Shown here one piece after another: positions 6,251 through 6,317 of a stretch of 6,317 nt of DNA. Under the pieces are notes generated by a model. It had not been told where the DNA came from. It made no database searches and was given only the letters and a program-made list of their open reading frames with translations. Positions within the stretch are counted from its first letter, which is position 1. Every line of letters begins with the position of its first letter. The translations under genes were made by a program, and so were the position numbers. This DNA comes from Micromonosporaceae bacterium. Lineage in GTDB: Bacteria > Actinomycetota > Actinomycetes > Mycobacteriales > Micromonosporaceae. Location of the stretch: the NCBI GenBank assembly GCA_019689695.1, contig JADGHA010000262.1, positions 1 through 6,317 of the forward strand, given 5' to 3'.

Positions 6251-6317
6251 ATCTTGCAGTTGTGCCCCCGGAAATAACGCGATATGTCGCCTTTAGTGGC
6301 GTACACAACTGCAAGAT
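6251..6317. repeat. Perfect 14-bp inverted repeat framing a 39-nt core
   Basis: ATCTTGCAGTTGTG (6251-6264) is repeated exactly in inverse orientation as CACAACTGCAAGAT (6304-6317). The 39-nt core (6265-6303) is visibly AT-richer than the surrounding DNA and contains two nested small stems, GCGA-TATG-TCGC (6280-6291 approx.) and CGCC/GGCG. The right arm ends exactly at the window edge, so the repeat may be longer. Candidates are a miniature palindromic element, the end of a mobile element, or a binding site or terminator for an unseen neighbour. No transposase is in view. Confidence 0.75.

Noticed and set aside
6045..6314. An 89-codon minus-strand frame covering the region upstream of prim-pol.
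   Set aside because: It is Arg/Ser-rich without motif or RBS, and it would run through the inverted repeat.

Overview
This is a high-GC window with strong GC bias at third codon positions, GTG/TTG starts and TANNNT-type -10 boxes. All of this points to an actinobacterium. The gene set (a TetM/OtrA-type ribosomal protection GTPase, HtpG, a LacI regulator and an actinobacterial prim-pol) fits a filamentous actinomycete, and Micromonosporaceae is my guess without a search to back it. I see no transposase, integrase, tRNA, rRNA or CRISPR array.

Layout. (i) 1-1948, minus strand: a translation-factor GTPase of the tetracycline-resistance ribosomal protection family. It runs off the left edge probably only a few residues short of its C-terminus. 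It starts at TTG and overlaps a 36-codon upstream ORF that carries the better ribosome binding site. (ii) 1949-2213: the divergent intergenic region, with a 7-bp GC-rich hairpin and the htpG Shine-Dalgarno site. (iii) 2214-4079, plus strand: a complete htpG (bacterial Hsp90, 621 aa). (iv) 4104-5135, minus strand: a LacI/GalR-family repressor convergent with htpG, with 24 bp between the two stop codons. (v) 5167-6036, minus strand: a small stand-alone bifunctional primase/polymerase (prim-pol) lying just upstream of the LacI gene. The TTGACA -35 box of the LacI gene covers the prim-pol stop codon, and a near-perfect LacI-type operator overlaps it. (vi) 6037-6317: non-coding as far as I can see, ending in a perfect 14-bp inverted repeat that frames a 39-nt, relatively AT-richer core at the right edge.

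How the genes relate. Three independent units are likely: the ribosomal protection factor and htpG are divergent, and lacI/prim-pol face htpG. The LacI regulator appears autoregulated and leaderless. Its metabolic target is not in the window, because none of the neighbours is a sugar transporter or glycosidase. The prim-pol keeps its catalytic motifs but has no helicase domain and no mobile-element partner in view. I find no convincing new multi-gene system. The items most worth a second look are the altered domain IV tip of the ribosomal protection protein, its overlapping leader ORF, the LacI operator/promoter, and the terminal inverted repeat.
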